The translations under genes were made by a program, and so were the position numbers. A stretch of DNA of 64,000 nucleotides, taken from positions 310,001-374,000 of the forward strand of contig NZ_PZZL01000004.1 of NCBI RefSeq assembly GCF_003046185.1, read 5' to 3'. The number at the start of each line of letters is the position of its first letter. Position 1 is the stretch's first letter. The stretch comes from Phreatobacter oligotrophus (GTDB lineage Bacteria; Pseudomonadota; Alphaproteobacteria; Rhizobiales; Phreatobacteraceae). Below are positions 63,101-64,000 of the stretch, piece after piece. Below the pieces are notes generated by a model. The model searched no databases, had not been told where the DNA came from, and was given only the letters and a program-made list of their open reading frames with translations.

Positions 63101-64000
63101 TCAGGTCCTCGCCAGCATCCAGTCGGTGACCGAGGCGAAGAGGGCCGCGCGCAGCTCCTCCACCGCCTCGCCGAGACCCTCGTCGCCGAAATCCTCGATC
63201 GCCTCGCGGGCGAAGGCCTCGACCAGCAGCGCCTCGGCTTCCTTGGCGGGAATGCCGCGGGCGTTCAGGTAGAACATCAGGTCCTCGTCGAGCCGGCCGC
63301 AGGTGCAGCCATGGGCGCAGGCCACGTCGTCGGCGAAGATCTCCAGCTCCGGCTTGTTGTCCATGGCCGGCCCCTCGGCCAGCATGATGGTCTGGCTCAT
63401 CATCCGGCCATCGGTCTTCTGCGCGATGGGCTGGACGATGATCTTGCCCTGGAACACGCCATGGGCCTCGCCGTCGAGCACGTGCTTGAAGGTCTCGCGG
63501 CTCTCGCAGTTCGGCACGGCATGGTCCATGACCAGCGTCGTGTCGGCATGCTGGCGCCCCTTGAGCAGCGTCACGCCGCGCAGTGTGGCGCGGGCATGTT
63601 CGCCGGAGAAGCGCACGAAGAGCTGGTTGCGCGCGACGGAGGCGCCCGAGGTCAGGGTCAGCGTGTCGAAATGCGCCTCGGCGCCGATGTCGGCTTCAAG
63701 GGTCGAGAGGTGCAGCGCGTCCGCGCCCTCGAGCTGGCGGCGGCCATGCTCCAGCCGCGCACCGTCGCGGATGATCGCCTGGACGACCACGTTCTTCTGG
63801 TACTCGGTGCCGGCAGGGCCGACATGAGTCTCGACGAGGCCGGCCGTGGCGCCGGCGCCGACGATCACCACGACGCGGGCATTGGTCAGCTTCGCCGCGC
63901 CATCCGAGGTCAGGAAGACCAGATCCAGCGCATGGCCGACCGTGGTGCCCGGCGCGATCTCGATGAGGAGACCGTCGGTGAGGAAGGCGTTGTTGAGCGC
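63101..64000 (-). CDS. sufD: Iron-sulfur cluster assembly protein SufD, C-terminal part (truncated by window)
   Basis: The frame is open from the window edge, beginning ALNNAFLTDGLLIEIAPGTT, so the 299 residues seen are the C-terminal portion. It shows SufB/SufD beta-helix features: ALHLSTLEADIGAEAHFDTL, RFSGEHARATLRGVTLL, DHAVPNCESRETFKHVLDG and FADDVACAHGCTCGRLDEDL. SufD forms the SufBCD scaffold. It is upstream of sufS, so sufB and sufC are expected beyond the window edge. Confidence 0.95.
   Translation of the reverse strand, partial: ALNNAFLTDGLLIEIAPGTTVGHALDLVFLTSDGAAKLTNARVVVIVGAGATAGLVETHVGPAGTEYQKNVVVQAIIRDGARLEHGRRQLEGADALHLSTLEADIGAEAHFDTLTLTSGASVARNQLFVRFSGEHARATLRGVTLLKGRQHADTTLVMDHAVPNCESRETFKHVLDGEAHGVFQGKIIVQPIAQKTDGRMMSQTIMLAEGPAMDNKPELEIFADDVACAHGCTCGRLDEDLMFYLNARGIPAKEAEALLVEAFAREAIEDFGDEGLGEAVEELRAALFASVTDWMLART

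Overview
The window is GC-rich, densely packed chromosomal DNA of an alphaproteobacterium, most likely of the order Hyphomicrobiales (Rhizobiales). This rests on the hom-glpX-recJ run, the suf operon order, phaC beside an aminotransferase gene, the twin-transmembrane small protein next to a PduO-type adenosyltransferase, and many orphan Bug-type solute-binding proteins. The genus cannot be fixed from the sequence alone. No phage, insertion sequence, CRISPR array or rRNA is visible. One tRNA (Glu, anticodon TTC) is present.

Layout. 1-1876: end of an ABC solute-binding protein and a Tat-type metallo-beta-lactamase-fold hydrolase. 1943-8258: homogentisate module on the minus strand (fumarylacetoacetase, SDR, homogentisate dioxygenase, Bug protein) with a LuxR-type and a divergent GntR-type regulator sharing a palindromic intergenic region. 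8297-17858: heterotetrameric sarcosine oxidase (soxBDAG), a divergent GlxA/GbdR-like regulator and a complete polar amino acid ABC transporter. 17913-24543: a translationally coupled minus-strand operon of uncertain purpose (M19-like protein with altered metal ligands, Ldh-family dehydrogenase, unrecognised 561-residue protein, DUF3726 protein, SABATH-type carboxyl methyltransferase, TakP-like TRAP binding protein). 24867-27013: minimal ethanolamine ammonia-lyase eutBC. 27253-36236: acyl-CoA module with a Liv-type binding protein, two acyl-CoA ligases, a TetR regulator with candidate operators in front of both arms, and a single-chain biotin-dependent acyl-CoA carboxylase.

36648-48561: tRNA-Glu, a second Bug protein, a BON-LysM protein, recJ, glpX, hom, a BigR-type sulfide-detoxification cluster (persulfide dioxygenase, rhodanese, TauE/SafE), a divergent DapB-like protein, an aminotransferase and a lipoprotein. 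48687-54204: a PHA synthase with a long Lys/Ala/Pro-rich N-terminal extension, a thioesterase, argC with an upstream leader region, a cobalamin adenosyltransferase, a HIG1-like small protein and TspO. 54409-64000: parE, a secreted protein, an alpha/beta hydrolase, an RGG/repeat-tailed DEAD-box helicase, a diguanylate cyclase, TfoX-like and SufA-SufT-SufS-SufD (sufD runs off the window).

The most striking observation is upstream of argC. A promoter appears to start transcription at the AUG of a 16-codon leader peptide with four consecutive Arg codons, followed by competing RNA helices and a rho-independent terminator. This has the layout of ribosome-mediated arginine attenuation. Metabolic themes link the rest: one-carbon and amine nitrogen (sarcosine, ethanolamine, with the B12 adenosyltransferase able to supply EutBC), aromatic amino acid breakdown, and acyl-CoA/PHA storage.
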